Positions 49,230-61,450 of a stretch of DNA of 64,000 nt are shown piece by piece (positions within the stretch are counted from its first letter, which is position 1; each line of letters begins with the position of its first letter). The DNA lies in the NCBI GenBank assembly GCA_947034895.1, contig OX344762.1:52059087-52123086 (forward strand). Reading direction: 5' to 3'. Source of the stretch: Rhytidiadelphus loreus (Eukaryota > Streptophyta > Bryopsida > Hypnales > Hylocomiaceae). A model generated the notes under the pieces. It searched no databases and was not told where the DNA came from. It saw nothing but the letters and a program-made list of their open reading frames with translations. The position numbers and the translations under genes are program-made.

Positions 49230-49690
49230 CACTAGAAGAAAAAAATGTTTGCTACAACCGGCTAAAAAGTGACTAAGTGTCCTATACAATTGTATGCTAC
49301 AACCACCTAAAAAGTGACTAAGTGTCCTATACAATTGTCTTGCAACTTAGCTCTCTCTATTAGCACTAAATCTTATGTCATTGTTTTAGTCACAAAGTAG
49401 TCATAGAACGAAGTATTAATATACATTGTTTTAATTGCAAACCAGTCATAAAACAAAGTGTAGGATTATGAGAGTTTTAACATAGTTCAAATTTAGAATG
49501 AATGTGAGCTATTCTCAGTCCAATATTCATAACAATTGTCAATGTGGACAAGTCTACGCTTTGTGGAATCCACTATGTCAATCTATAATCACAAAAAACA
49601 ATTAGGAAACAACTAAGAAACAACTCCAATTGTAAAATGACTATAGTTGTTTCCTAGTTGTTTCCCAGTTGTTTCTTGATTGTCTTGAAT
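49230..49690. mobile_element. CACTA-like terminus with subterminal tandem repeats
   Basis: CACTAGAAGAAAAAAATG at 49230 resembles a CACTA left terminus (CACTACAAGAAAA). Just inside are two 45-bp direct repeats (49251-49295 and 49296-49340) sharing AAAAAGTGACTAAGTGTCCT. Further in, GTTGTTTCC words form a hairpin with GGAAACAAC words at 49600-49685. I found no matching right end, so the element is truncated or its boundary is missed. Confidence 0.45.
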
Positions 49691-50420
49691 TAATTGTCAA
49701 CTCTCATTCAATTCACTTTATTGGGGGTTCTATGAGATCAAATATGTTCATCGCAGATTCCGTAGAAAAAGTGCCCCAAATTTGTAAATTTTGACTTTTT
49801 GACCCATTTTTGACATATTTCAGTCACAAAGTTCTACAGAAGAGAGAACTTGACAAATAATTAGACACAAGGGAGCTCCAAATCCCTTATAGAATACTTT
49901 GAATTTCCCTTCTACAATCCAACGAAGTTGGGAACTTGGTCTTGAACTCAAACATGCATGGGGCATAAGCTTCCCCCCCCCAAAAAAAGAATGCACCACC
50001 TACCCAAAACCGCCATCATCACTTCATGTACATCTCCAAAATCAATATTTACCTCTGTGAAAGAAATCAATGATTTTAGAACCTCTACCCGGCATAGGAA
50101 CTTGGACCATGTATAACTTTTGCATACGGTATCCAAATGACACGTTCTTTGGTGCGTTGGAACCTCCTTTCCTTTCACTTGCTAACAACAAGGAAAAAAA
50201 CAATATGAAAATAAAATTTGACCAGTCCAACAGTAGTACGCAAGCACAGTAGCCCAAAGTGTAGGTTTTAGGGTCTGCCCACCGTAGTAAGAACGGGGCA
50301 CTGTTAAAAGGATGATAAAATTGTCGTTTGTAAGCCTACCAATTCAAAATGCTCCATTAATTAAGTCAGCCCCCCCTGCCATCAGTGCCATGTGGCGGAG
50401 ATAAAGACATGATTTTCACA

Positions 50421-50570
50421 CCCACCCACCCACCCTGAAGCGGCTGGGATGTTTATCCTTCTGTCCCAAGTAGACAGACAGACAGACAGACGCAAGAAGT
50501 GGACACCTGCCCTGGCAAACTGGCAGTGAAGATTTGTGACCCTGCCTGCCCTGCCAGCCCTGCCAGCCCC
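50421..50570. repeat. CCCA, AGAC and CCTGCC simple repeats
   Basis: Three neighbouring simple repeats: CACCCACCCACCCACC at about 50420, five AGAC units at about 50472, and CCCTGCC or CCCTGCCAG units at about 50539-50569. Confidence 0.8.
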
Positions 50571-51207
50571 TACTCACTAACTGATTATTATTAATATTAT
50601 CATTCTCTGTACATTCATGAATCATGATCAGCACTCACTCAACACCTAAGTTATGATAGTTGGCACGAGCATCACTTAACTTACTGTAGTATTCAAGTTC
50701 TTCTTTTTCTTTTTTCTTGTTTCTCCCCTTGATACCAATAATCATTGCCAGCAGCCCGATGAGGTAATAAGCAGTACAGTACAAACTACAAACCAGACCC
50801 AAAGAAAGAAAGGAAAAAGGAAAAAAAAGGAAGCCTTGTCACTACTACAGTAGGCAGACTCTGATCGAGTTCCCATTGAATGTAGCATATGTATGGTAAA
50901 CATACATCATCCTGAGAATTCATCAATTTCCCATTCTCGTCAAGAATCTAGACACACCACTGTTTTCGTTCAGTCAGCAACAAGTGTGGATGTAAGCTAA
51001 GTTACATAAACTTACTTCCCTTAATCAAATTTTGTACCGGATGGATGGAGAGAGAGAGGAGAACTTCACAATATGATGATGAGCAAGGTAAGCTTAATGT
51101 AGTCTTGCTCATCACCAATTGAGCCTCTCCACCTCTCCACTTTGCTCCAGATGAAGGATGGTTTGGGAGTGGAATATTCCACACCACCATCATCTACAGT
51201 AAAGCTT

Positions 51208-51327
51208 TAGAGCCGAGGCCGTGATACTGCATGCTTCTGAACGTTATGTACTTCCACAATCAATGCTTAGAGCCAAGGCACTGATAGTGCATGCTACTGA
51301 ATGTTGTGCACTTCTACAATCAATGGT
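51208..51327. repeat. 60-bp direct tandem duplication
   Basis: Two units of exactly 60 bp (51208-51267 and 51268-51327) begin TAGAGCC and share CATGCT, CTGAA and CACAATCAATG or TACAATCAATG, with roughly ten differences. It is non-coding. Confidence 0.8.
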
Positions 51328-52397
51328 GAAGGTATGTGGGAATTCTGTCGTCTGAATTGGGTGTGGACGGATGGACGGATGGACTACTAACTTAAGTTAC
51401 TCCTTTCGCTACTGTAGGTATGCGGGAGATGAGTCTCCTCCCTCCTCCCCCTGCCTGGCCTTGTCACGAACCGACATTGTGCGCAGAGGCCGGACTGTGG
51501 CCTCACACGGGATGCTCCTTTCGGTCAGAAGTTGCTGCGTCTTTAGGTAACCTGCACGTCAGGAGGGTGATTAGATAATCGAGCTAAGCTAGCTCATCCA
51601 CTGAGACAACGACAATGACGATCGGGAGCTGCTGCGGCTGCGGCTGCAACTGCTGCAGGCACCGCAGGCAAGGCAGCTGCAAAGCATTGATAGTAAATGA
51701 GCTTGAGCTGAGCTAGCCTGCGGGTTGTCAGGGAGCAGACACTGGCATGCATGGCTTCTTACAAAGAAGATAATGTAATAACTTAAGCTTTTGATGAAAA
51801 GTTACATAGCTTTGCATATGCTGCCACCACCACCATCTTTGGGACGGGGCGGGACGATGGACTCTCTCTCTTAATTCTTTATTGACCCACTCCCGGTGTA
51901 CGGTAGTTTGACCGTGCTTGGGCTTGGGAGCTTGTTTTTTTCCAATAATCCGGCTGGACGGCCGGTCCGTCTGCCTGCCAGTGGCGGGGCGTTTATTTTG
52001 AGTCTCCATCAACCTCAATTATCCTTCCTGGACTGATTTCCCATGTTCAGCAGCAGGTTTTTCATGTACCTAAGATGTAATAGTGCCCAGTCTCTAGAAG
52101 CAATCATGATACAGGGGTACATTTTGTTTTCTTCAATGTGTACCAAAAGCGTACATTTCAGGAGGTGGGCACTTTTTTTAGTGACAAGTGAGTTTCAACT
52201 TCAAAAATTCGTAACTGATTCCACAAAGGTCCCAAAAAAAAATGAAATGACTTGGTTTGGATGCCAATTTATTCCAATTTTCTTCCTACTGAAATTTACT
52301 GAAAATTATTTTTTAAGGAGTTTAGCTTCTTTGAAAATGAAATGAGCTTTTGAAATGGTCGCTTTAGGAGTTGACTACCTTACATGGGTTATTGCCT

Positions 52398-53359
52398 CTA
52401 ACCCGTAAGGACCCCTGGTGTCCATTCAACGAACACTTGAAAACTCGGGTTGGGGTCTACAAAGACAATTTTGGTTGGATGCTCACGAAAGTTGGACATA
52501 AGGTGTGAACATGTATCCCCCTTAGTGGGAATATCACTTCTTTTCTTTTCCAACTGGGTGCCTATATCAAAAGTTATGTTGCCTGAAAAAATTTGGGCAA
52601 CTCAAAGAATTTGGGCATCTTTGGAGAATCTTTTGTTAAAACGCTCATTGACTTTTGAAATTTGGCATGTATGTAACTAATAAAATATGGCATACAATTG
52701 TCCCACCAAAGCAAATTGATGTTCTCACATCACATTCTAAGACTAAGGAGTCAAACTTTGTTCACTATTGTTGGGGCAATTTCGAGAAAAAAATAATTTC
52801 TTCTAATTTGAAGTCCTATTATTTTACAATCAATATAGTCAAAGTTCTTGAAATTTTTTCCCTGTATATTCCAAATGTTTGTCTATAGCTTTTCACACTT
52901 TGGATTTCAAATAAAAATATTTCTTCTTTGCACAAGAAATCAACAAAAAAATGACTAGTGTATTGCCAATTCACCCAACCTCCTTACATTGTGTGGTGAT
53001 TTAGAATAACCTAGACTCCATATTTGCTTCCATCATTTTTTGTGAATGTATTTAACAAGATTTAGAACCCTTATTTATCAAGAGCAAAAATTTTACTCCA
53101 AAAATGCTTAGAATCTACTAACGCCATTTTGCAAGAATGAATAAAAGTTTTATGTCTCACATCAAACGCTATAATCTTTCAACCCATGCTATCAAGTGGG
53201 CTGAAATTTTTTCAACACATAGTTATAGTAGTCTACTACACTTTTGTACAACTAAAGTTAAAAAGAACAAGGTTTTATTTCCAATTCTGAGCAATGCACT
53301 AAAAGATGGCAGTTTTTGACAATTTCTTTTGAAAATACCCTTGGTCCTTTCGGGGTTAG
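52398..53359 (+). mobile_element. TTAA-family subfamily element with CTAA/TTAG edges, 962 bp
   Basis: The left edge is CTAA-CCCGTAAGGACC and the right edge, on the other strand, is CTAA-CCCCGAAAGGACC. The interior matches the truncated copy at 21380 closely and shares family phrases such as TTTCAACCCATGC near the right end. The edge tetranucleotide differs from TTAA symmetrically, so either both sides have mutated or the tetranucleotide belongs to the inverted repeat in this subfamily. Confidence 0.65.
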
Positions 53360-55781
53360 ATACTAGTATGTTATATTTTTATTTTCTAAATGAGTATTTG
53401 TAAAAAATATTCATATAATTCAAAATCCAACACCCCCTTTTCCATTTATTGATTCAAACTACAATAATCAATAGTTCTCTTTGATCATTGTTCCATACTC
53501 CGTATTCTAAATTATGAACAAAGTGCTTTGGGGTGATTATAGTTCGTTCAAAAATCTTCCCATTCATCCTTCTTTCATGACAAATTTTATGAAATTGAGG
53601 TATTTAATAAAAATTTATAAAAATATAATCAAGAAAACAAAAAATCCCAACAAAATGATTAGAGCATTGGAGAATTAATCATGAATGTCCAAGCACACAT
53701 AATTGGACAATTTCATTCATACAAAGAAAAAATATTATCCACAAATTATACTTTCATCTATGTATTTTCCTTGATTTTTTTAAATCCAATTTATGATTAG
53801 AAAGGATTGTGCTTCTAGTGTTCTCCATGTTCTCTACATTCTTCTTTGCCAATCTCAAGTTTTTTTTAGTTTTGAAATTTGGAGGCTTGGTGTTCATAGT
53901 TTTTTTCAAGGGCATATGCTATGCTATAAGAAGTCCATTTAAAAGAATTTTCCAATGATACATTAATTGTTAAATTTGACGAAGAATTGCTCTTACAATC
54001 GTTCTTCAAAATTTCAATGCTTTAGTTGTTTGTGGATGTTTTGATATGCTCAATAGCCAAGCATATTCATATAGTTTTCACTAGAAAATTGCATGATTGG
54101 ATGAAAGCCTAAGGTTAACTAATTGCTATAAAATATATATAATTATAAATCACCTTCGAATTGAATGATATAAAATATATGCCATTGAATTGAATAATTA
54201 ATTGCAAGCTTGGAAGTCTATTTGGTGACCTTCCTTGTATTTTCTCATTGGATGAAATAGCTTATGAATATGGCTATCAACACCAATGGGATGCATTAAC
54301 ATTATTGCTTTTGAAAGATTATACATAATACTCATTGTTTATGATTTATCCTAAACCTTTATGAAAATTACATTTATTTTACCACTAGATGTCTTTATAA
54401 CCAAAGTATATTTGTCACTTTATTTGAACAATATGAATTTTATAAATGTATATTTCTTCCAAATACTTATCTCTATTATCAAAATATTATAAAATAAATA
54501 AAAATTTAAAATTTAGATTATTCTTTCAAAATTTATTCTTTGGGTGCTCGAAGAGATGTCACTTTTTGTTTTATTATTTATTATTTATTTTGATGTAATC
54601 AAAAGTACCCTTCACTCAATACAAATATTAACCTCTAAAGGTCAAAGTATATGAAATGAGGATGATGGAGAGGAAATTAAATGAATTTTGTCACTTAAAG
54701 CTGATATTTCATTTTGTGAAGAGTACGATAATTGTCCAACATGTTTTCAAAATCTTTTAGTGCATATATTCAATAAAATTTACAAAATTCTGAGGAATTT
54801 TATGACTTTGGAGGTAAAAAAATTCTATAAAAGAAGATTTCAAAAATATAAGTTGAAATCTAATTTTTTTTTAAATTACAATAGTTAGATTTTTGCATTT
54901 TAAACTTTTCACGAATAATAATTGAAAAACCATAAAATTCAATCTATAGAAAAAATTTAAAACAAATATTATTCTAAATTTATTTGTATAAAAAAAATGA
55001 TTGGTGATAGTATGAGCATATCTAACTACTGGTATATCAATGTAACTTACGGTTATTGATGGACAAATCATATTCAATTATTTTACTAAATTTATATTTT
55101 AAGCACTTTAGAACAAATCTTTGAAAATCACCAAATCTTGAAGTATGTTGATCTTTAGGGATTAATTTTGGTTTGTCATAAAAATAATGAAAATTGAAAT
55201 TATAAAACCAATTGCGATGAATAATAATAATCAATCTATTTAAGGTAATTCAAAATTTTATATTGTAAATTTGTATATTTAAGTTTGATTATAAGATCAA
55301 ATTCTAATAAATCATCTTTTCTTAGCTAACCTTATCAAAGAATAGATTAAAATATTTGCAAATGTCATTTGTTATTACAAGCTTATTATTTTCTTGTATT
55401 TAGGTGGTCAATAATGGTTTAACGTAAAAAAAAATTATACAATTTCTTGTTTCGTTAATTTTACAATTTTCATGGTAAAAAAATGATTTTGTTTACATTC
55501 AAAAGTAACTGATATAATGAAGATTACAAATTGTGTTTGTAGACAAGTTTTTATTTCAATAGAAATCTAATTACCATTAATCATTGAGTCTTCCATAAAA
55601 TTAATAGGTTCTTCAATTGTATATCATTCGTATTACAAATAATCCATTCTATTTGATTACAATACTTGGAGATGCCCTTTAACTTTCAAAATTTTCATAT
55701 CAATAAAGTAGTTTCAAAATTTCACACATATACTTGTGGAGATCCACGACATACTTAAAAATTCAACAAATACATACTTGT
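53360..55781. other. Very AT-rich spacer
   Basis: No gene or clear repeat recognised; the region has long A and T runs throughout. Confidence 0.55.
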
Positions 55782-55801
55782 CTTACCCCTAATGTCCCAA
55801 G

Positions 55802-56984
55802 AAGCAGTGCTATTTTGTGAGCCTGTGAGCAGGAGCCTATGAGCGTGGAGCAGGAATTATGTGAGTGTTGAGCTTAGAAAATTGTAGAAGCACAAAAAAA
55901 CTTAAAAATATTTCTAATAATAAACTTCATCTTAAAATTTGGCCAAAATTTACTATTATTAGTAAATTTTTGAACCTATTCTATGGACCTATTATCGTGG
56001 ACCTATTACCGTGGTTATATAGAATCCACATGAAAATCATAATTTTCAATGTTGTCTAAAATATTACAAATATACATTTTGAAAATGATGAACTTAATTG
56101 ATGTAAAAGATGAATGGAGATGGAAATAAGTTTGTACAGAATATTAGTTGATCACTATCCTATAGCAATGTAGGTCCTCTTGGGGCTAATAAGAAAAGAC
56201 CAAAAAAATTCTTTTGATGCATTGTTATTGGACTTGTTTAGATTTTAGAATTTTTTTATTGTTGACACGAACTACTATCTTGTAGTACCGTCAATCCTCT
56301 CAAGGCTGATGAGAGGTACCTACACTTCTACTTTGATGTGTTGGTAATTGGACTTGTTAAGATTTTGGAAGAAAAAACTTGGTTGACAAGAATTATTTTT
56401 GTAAGGAATGAGCTCAATTACACCAAATTGTTGATTAGTTAATCATTGTCCTCTTATAGGAACTTCAAGGGTCCAATTCTTTTATTTATTGATCAAATGG
56501 TCGTTTGGTTAATCACTCCCCTCTTGCTACTTGGGTCCCCTCGGCGCTGAGGGGAGTCTCCTTACAACGAGAAAAAAAAAATTTACCAACCCCCCCCCCC
56601 CCTTTTTTTTTTTTACATTTTTTCTTCCTACCACAAGGGGGCTCCCCTTGGCGCCGAGGCGACCCAAGCAACAAGAAGAGAGTGATTATAATCTCAATGG
56701 AACAACCTCAGTTGATTTCAAACAAATCTTAATTAATAACCAATTTTTCTTCTTCTTAAAATCTAGCAAAGTCTAATAAGCAGCACATCAAAGTTGTTCA
56801 AGGGTCCATGGTAATAGGTCCACGGTAATAGTTACTTAAATTTACCAAAAATAATAAATTTTGACCAAATTTTTTAGATGGAATCTTTAAGAAATTATAT
56901 GCTCATAGGCTCATAGGCTCACAAGTTCACAAGCTCATAGGCTCACAAGCTCACAAGCTCATGCTCACAGGCTCACAAAATAGC
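55802..56984. mobile_element. Long inverted-repeat (foldback) element with GAGCCTGT subterminal repeats
   Basis: Both ends read TGCTATTTTGTGAGCCTGTG inward on their own strand. Variants of TGAGCYTRTGAGC follow, several times at the right end. The match continues through AAAATTTGG, CAAAATTTA and a doubled GGACCTATTACCGTGG motif, making arms of about 200 bp. Further inward, 56320-56390 also pairs with 56690-56790. The target word CCCTRATGTCCCAAG is present on both sides. It is non-coding. Confidence 0.7.
56509..56690. repeat. Strong 180-bp palindrome (hairpin)
   Basis: The left arm 56509-56561 (with CTTGGGTCCCCTCGGCGCTGA) pairs with the right arm 56637-56689 (with TTGGCGCCGAGGCGACCCAAG). The arms are about 53 nt with few mismatches, and the loop contains a poly-C and a poly-T run. 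Degenerate copies of the left arm occur as tandem units upstream (about 56140, 56266 and 56391). Confidence 0.8.
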
Positions 56985-57901
56985 AACCCTGATGTCCCAA
57001 GTGTCTCCACAAGGGACACTTGAAGTTTCAGTTAAGTTCCCTTGATCACGAATTTTCGTGTGATTTTTTGGAACTTTTCTTGAAGATTAATAAAAAAACA
57101 TTGGCTTGGGGGGAATATGATTTTTATTTCAATTAGTGTTTAGGAAAACAAGCTATACCCTTAATATCAAATGGAGTTTGTTGTGCAATAAAGAAAAAAA
57201 ATGAAAAAAATTGAATTTTGTTGTTTCTCATAGATTGTATTTTTTGTATATGAAAAGATAAGACTTGTTCCGCTTAATTTGAGTTAGTGATTTGAAAGTT
57301 ATGGAGCATCTTGTTTTGCAAACAATTATAACATCTTCTTAAGAAAATAATATATTGGACTAGTTTTGAACTCAATTTTCACAAGTTTTGCAAAAAGAAT
57401 TCTATAAGGTTTAGCTTTTTTCCAAGGGATCTCACCACTTGAATTAATGTATTTCAATTCCATCTTAGGGGTATAAATAATTTAATATTCCCTTCTATCT
57501 CATATCCACTTCTACTCACCAATTTTTAAAGAATGAAAATAAAGTTAATTTTTCAAAGATTTTTTCGAGACTTTCAAATCAATTCTTTGAAATAATTTTT
57601 TTTTAAAATCAAAATGTGTAGTGTAGCAATTTTAAGTAAAGAAGATTCAAAATCTCATAATTTAGTTACACTACGTGTAAAAAAAAAATTGTTTACTTTA
57701 AAAAGTAGATATCTACTAATCTACAAAGTCAAAGTTTAGTTTAGGAAATTTCTTTCACACATTTTAATAATAGTCTAGTCTAATATTCTATAGTTAAATA
57801 TGAAAAAAATAGCTTTTATTTATTTTATCTCTTTCCAATAGAAATGATGGTTTTGAGTGTTTTTTAACAAAATTAATACTCCTTTATATTATAGGGTTTA
57901 A

Positions 57902-58684
57902 TGGTTAGATAAGTGAGCCTTATATCATCAATATAGCAATGTATCTTATTATGTGCTACATTTATATTTTGGACTAATTTCTTATATTTTAAAATTTGAG
58001 TGATTAAAAATTAAAAAATTAATACTTTGTAGGTCCAAACATTCAATATACACATCGTGTAAAGGTTTGGGCAATGTTAATAAAATACCATTTGACTTGT
58101 TTGTTGTAAATATCAAAATTATAAAAATAAATAAACAAATATAAAATAAAACATGGTCCAAACAATCAAAGATTTCATTTTCACTTGTTAGAGTTAGAGT
58201 AATTCAACTTATATTTTTTAAGTGCATGTTTTGGTTATTTATTTAATTTCTACAATTTAGATAGGATGAATCTACTTGTATTCAACAAATTTGATTATTT
58301 ATAAGAGTGAAAGGAAAGAGGCAAAATATTCTTGTTAGAGGCTAAAATTTCAAAGAGCATGAAGCCAACAATTGACTATAGTGAGTTGGTACCAATGTCA
58401 CGTAAACAAAATTAACTACAAAATTCAATGACTTCTAAAGACACCTTTGTAGTTTTTGAAGTCTTAGACAAACTTGGAAGAAGAATAGCAACCTCTATCA
58501 TCAAGTTACCATACATGAAAGTCGGATAGATCAATACTTAGGTGCTAAAATTGAATTTCCATGTCAGATTTTTAGAAGTTCACACTACTTCACACCATTC
58601 ACAAGATGACATGTGGCACTTTTTTTACAAAATGACTTAATTAATGCCAAATTTGATCTTAATGTAGGATATAGAAATCCTTCA
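57902..58684. other. AT-rich spacer
   Basis: No gene or repeat was recognised here. Confidence 0.55.
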
Positions 58685-59608
58685 TTAACCCCTAAAGGAC
58701 TGTAACTATGTTTTCACCAAAAATGCTTCAAAACTGCCATTTCTAGTACAAATACCAAATTTTGGAAAAAAAAACATTTTTGGACACATGTAATTGTAGG
58801 ATCTTGTAGTATGCTGACTTGAGAACAAGTGAAAAATATTTCAGAAATTTCTACTGCATGGATTGCAAGATATAAGCTTTTGAATTCAGAGAAATCATTT
58901 TTTTGGCCTTACAAAAAACTAGGTAAGTATACTTCACAAGGTCACATTTGTATGAAAATGTCCAAAATGGTAAGGCTTCTTTGGACTCATTCTTCAAACC
59001 AAATTGGCTACATGCTTGAAAAAATTCAAATCATTTGGAATTGTACAACGTATACGGAAAAAATATTAAGTAGAAAGAAGTAGAGAATGATTCAAAATGC
59101 AAAATTATTAAGAATTTAGTTATATAACTGAAAATGCCAATTCCAATCGTTGAAATGTTGTAATAAACAATCTACAACCTATAATTTATTTATTTATTTT
59201 AGATATTGGAAATTGAGTAAAATAAAGGATTTCAAAGTTCTGAGATTCCATAACTACCCGCAAATTAAAACTCCTCATAGCTTTTTACTTATTGATCCAA
59301 ATGGAATGATTCAAATCTTTCCATGTAAGTTATATATAAATCTAGAAAACCAATTTCAAAATTTCATTTTTGAAAAAAGCAATTATTTTAATCTGCCCGG
59401 ACTACCCATTTACAAAAAAAATAGCATATTAGGCCATAACTTTTGACTTCTATTTCCAAATGTCATGAAGTTTAGTGCATATGAAAGATATTTCTCGTCC
59501 CCACCTTCTATTAAAATTTCAGCCTAAAATATGAAAATCTCTAGTCACACGTAGCTGCCCAAAATTTATATATTGTCAAAAAACACATGCTAGTCCTTTA
59601 GGGGTTAA
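58685..59608 (-). mobile_element. TTAA-bounded, piggyBac-like non-coding element, inverted copy
   Basis: TTAA at 58685-58688 and 59605-59608 flank exact inverted ends CCCCTAAAGGACT. Total length is 924 bp. Near the left end AAAACTGCCATTTCTA is the reverse complement of the phrase at the right end of the 43219 copy, and near its right end GGGCTGAAATTTTA-like sequence occurs inverted, so this copy lies in the opposite orientation. A 98-residue open frame inside (59150-59446) resembles no transposase. Confidence 0.8.
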
Positions 59609-60729
59609 GAATAAAAAATTATAACATTTTCAAATCAACTAGTGTGGTACTAATACTAACTTTCATTATTGGTGTATAGATATGTATTATTTTTTGCTAG
59701 ATTGCTTGTTGTGTAGTTTTGCCAATTTTGGAAGGTTAGTTCATTATTTATCTATTAGATGTGAGAACAAAGTCTTGACTTTGGGTTTAGAAAGTCCAAG
59801 TGCAAAAGGTTGTATCAAGGGGGAGCTTAAGATGCTAGTTGGAGATTGCTTGAAGCTAGGCTTGAAGTTTTTTAAGGGAATTGGATTCCAACAATTGTGA
59901 CTTGATTCCAAGTTGTGCAGTTGTGTGTTTCTTAGGCAATTAAATGCTCAATTTCCTCCAAAACAAAATAGGCAACTTGAAGCTTATAGAAAAAAGAGGA
60001 TAAATGTGTTAAAAAATGCCAAACTATAATGATGGCCTTGCACACTATTGCTACAACGTTTCCAAAACCTCATTTCATCCATCGTGCAAAGCCAACACAT
60101 ACAAAAAATTCATGTTCAAAATTACATACTCAAAATTGGCCTCCTTCAATCCCCCTTTCCCCCCTCCACACACAAAGAATGAAGGAGACACTAAACTCAG
60201 AACCTTCTTGAAAGAAAGGCCACATAACCATTTGTCTGAAAACAAAACCAAAAAACACTATGCCCCCCATGGTTCAAACTTATTATACTAAAGAATAATT
60301 TCCTAATTGGTGATTATTCTATTTGTACCAATACGCCCAGTAACAAATGAATGCAAAAAGTGTGTAAGTATAAATCCCCACCAAATTGGTCAAATCAACT
60401 GTAGCTCCTTTGAAGAATGTTGGATTCCCTTATTTCCATTAAGTTTGATCCCTCCAGGTCGGTGATTGATCAGTTTTCCTTTCATTGGAATCAACAAACA
60501 TTTAATTTTTAAATGGAGCATATGGCATAGTACGCAATTCTTATTCATTAATATAAAATACAAACCCACTGATCAAAAAGGACAAAAACACATGGGACAT
60601 GTACCATACAGGCACACAAGTTAAATTTAAGTTATTTCTGGCTTGCAACTGCTCTTGTATGGAACTAATAAGTTAAGTTAATAAAAGCAGACTCAATCCA
60701 GTCCAGATTGACTGGTTTATAATTAGAAC
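59609..60729. other. Spacer without recognised gene
   Basis: AT-rich with a few short ORFs, one of them at 59682-59900 with no recognisable motif. Confidence 0.5.
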
Positions 60730-61450
60730 TTGGGATATTTTTTTCCCATTGGAAATGCATTTAAAGTACTTTGCAAAAGGTACAAGAAAAAAAAATCAAA
60801 TTCATACAATGGACAATGAAAATAGACTGCTTCAAAAGTTAGCTAAAAGATTAAAAAATTATAGTGGAGTGGGCAAATCATAGGTACTGATATTCTTTGC
60901 ACTCCAATTGGTGCAATTGAGAGTGCAAAGTGCATTGGTAACTGTGATTTGCCAAACATCACTATAATTTTTTGTCCTTTAGCTAGCTAATGAAGTGGTT
61001 TATTCTCTTTATCCAATGTCTAGATTTGAGGGGTTTTTCGTAGTTCGTACCTATTCTGAAGTACTTTTGAATACGCTTTCAATGATAGAAATTTAAACTT
61101 CTAATTTCAAAAGAGTAGAAAGCTAGGTGTATATTTAGTGGGGGCAAAGTCCGGATTGGATAGGAGATGCCCTATGAGCATCTTGAAAGTACAAACTCAA
61201 TCCACTTTTCAATGCACTTCATTGTGAATCACTAATTTTTCACCGGTTTACAATTAGAAATTGATTTGCCCACTCCTCTATAATTTTTGTCTTTCAGCTA
61301 ACTTTTGAAGTGGTATATTTTCATTGTCAAATGTCTAATTTTTTTTTATGAGGGGGGGCCTATTCAAAGCACTTTTGAATTCACTTTGAATGATTAAAAA
61401 AAATTCAAGTTCTAATTGTAAATTGGTGAAAGGTTAGCAATTTATAGAGG
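60730..61450. repeat. Cluster of inverted and direct copies of an approximately 80-bp unit
   Basis: The unit ATAATTTTTTGTCCTTTAGCTA...GAAGTGGTTTATTCTC (60963-61020) recurs directly at 61281-61340. It occurs inverted at 60800-60875 (GACAATGAAAATAGACTGCT, AGTTAGCTAAAAGA). A second unit around TTTCACCGGTTTACAATTAGAA (61237-61260) is inverted at 61410-61435. The whole can fold into alternative hairpins. Confidence 0.65.

Larger units (their letters stand above)
49691..52397. other. Non-coding spacer with simple repeats
   Basis: Base composition is mixed and from 50250 to 52000 less AT-rich than the surroundings. I found no conserved domain in any short ORF here. Poly-C occurs at about 49973, and GCT/CTG-rich DNA at 51629-51670. 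Confidence 0.45.
55783..57901 (+). mobile_element. TTAA-family element split by a foldback insertion
   Basis: The left end TTACCCCTAATGTCCCAAG (55783) is interrupted at about 55801. The element resumes at about 56985 with CCCTGATGTCCCAAG and family phrases (GATTTTTATTTCAATTAG, AAGTTATGGAGCATCTTGTT). It ends in the decayed terminus TTATAGGGTTTAA at 57901. The uninterrupted part is about 920 bp, consistent with the family. Confidence 0.6.
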
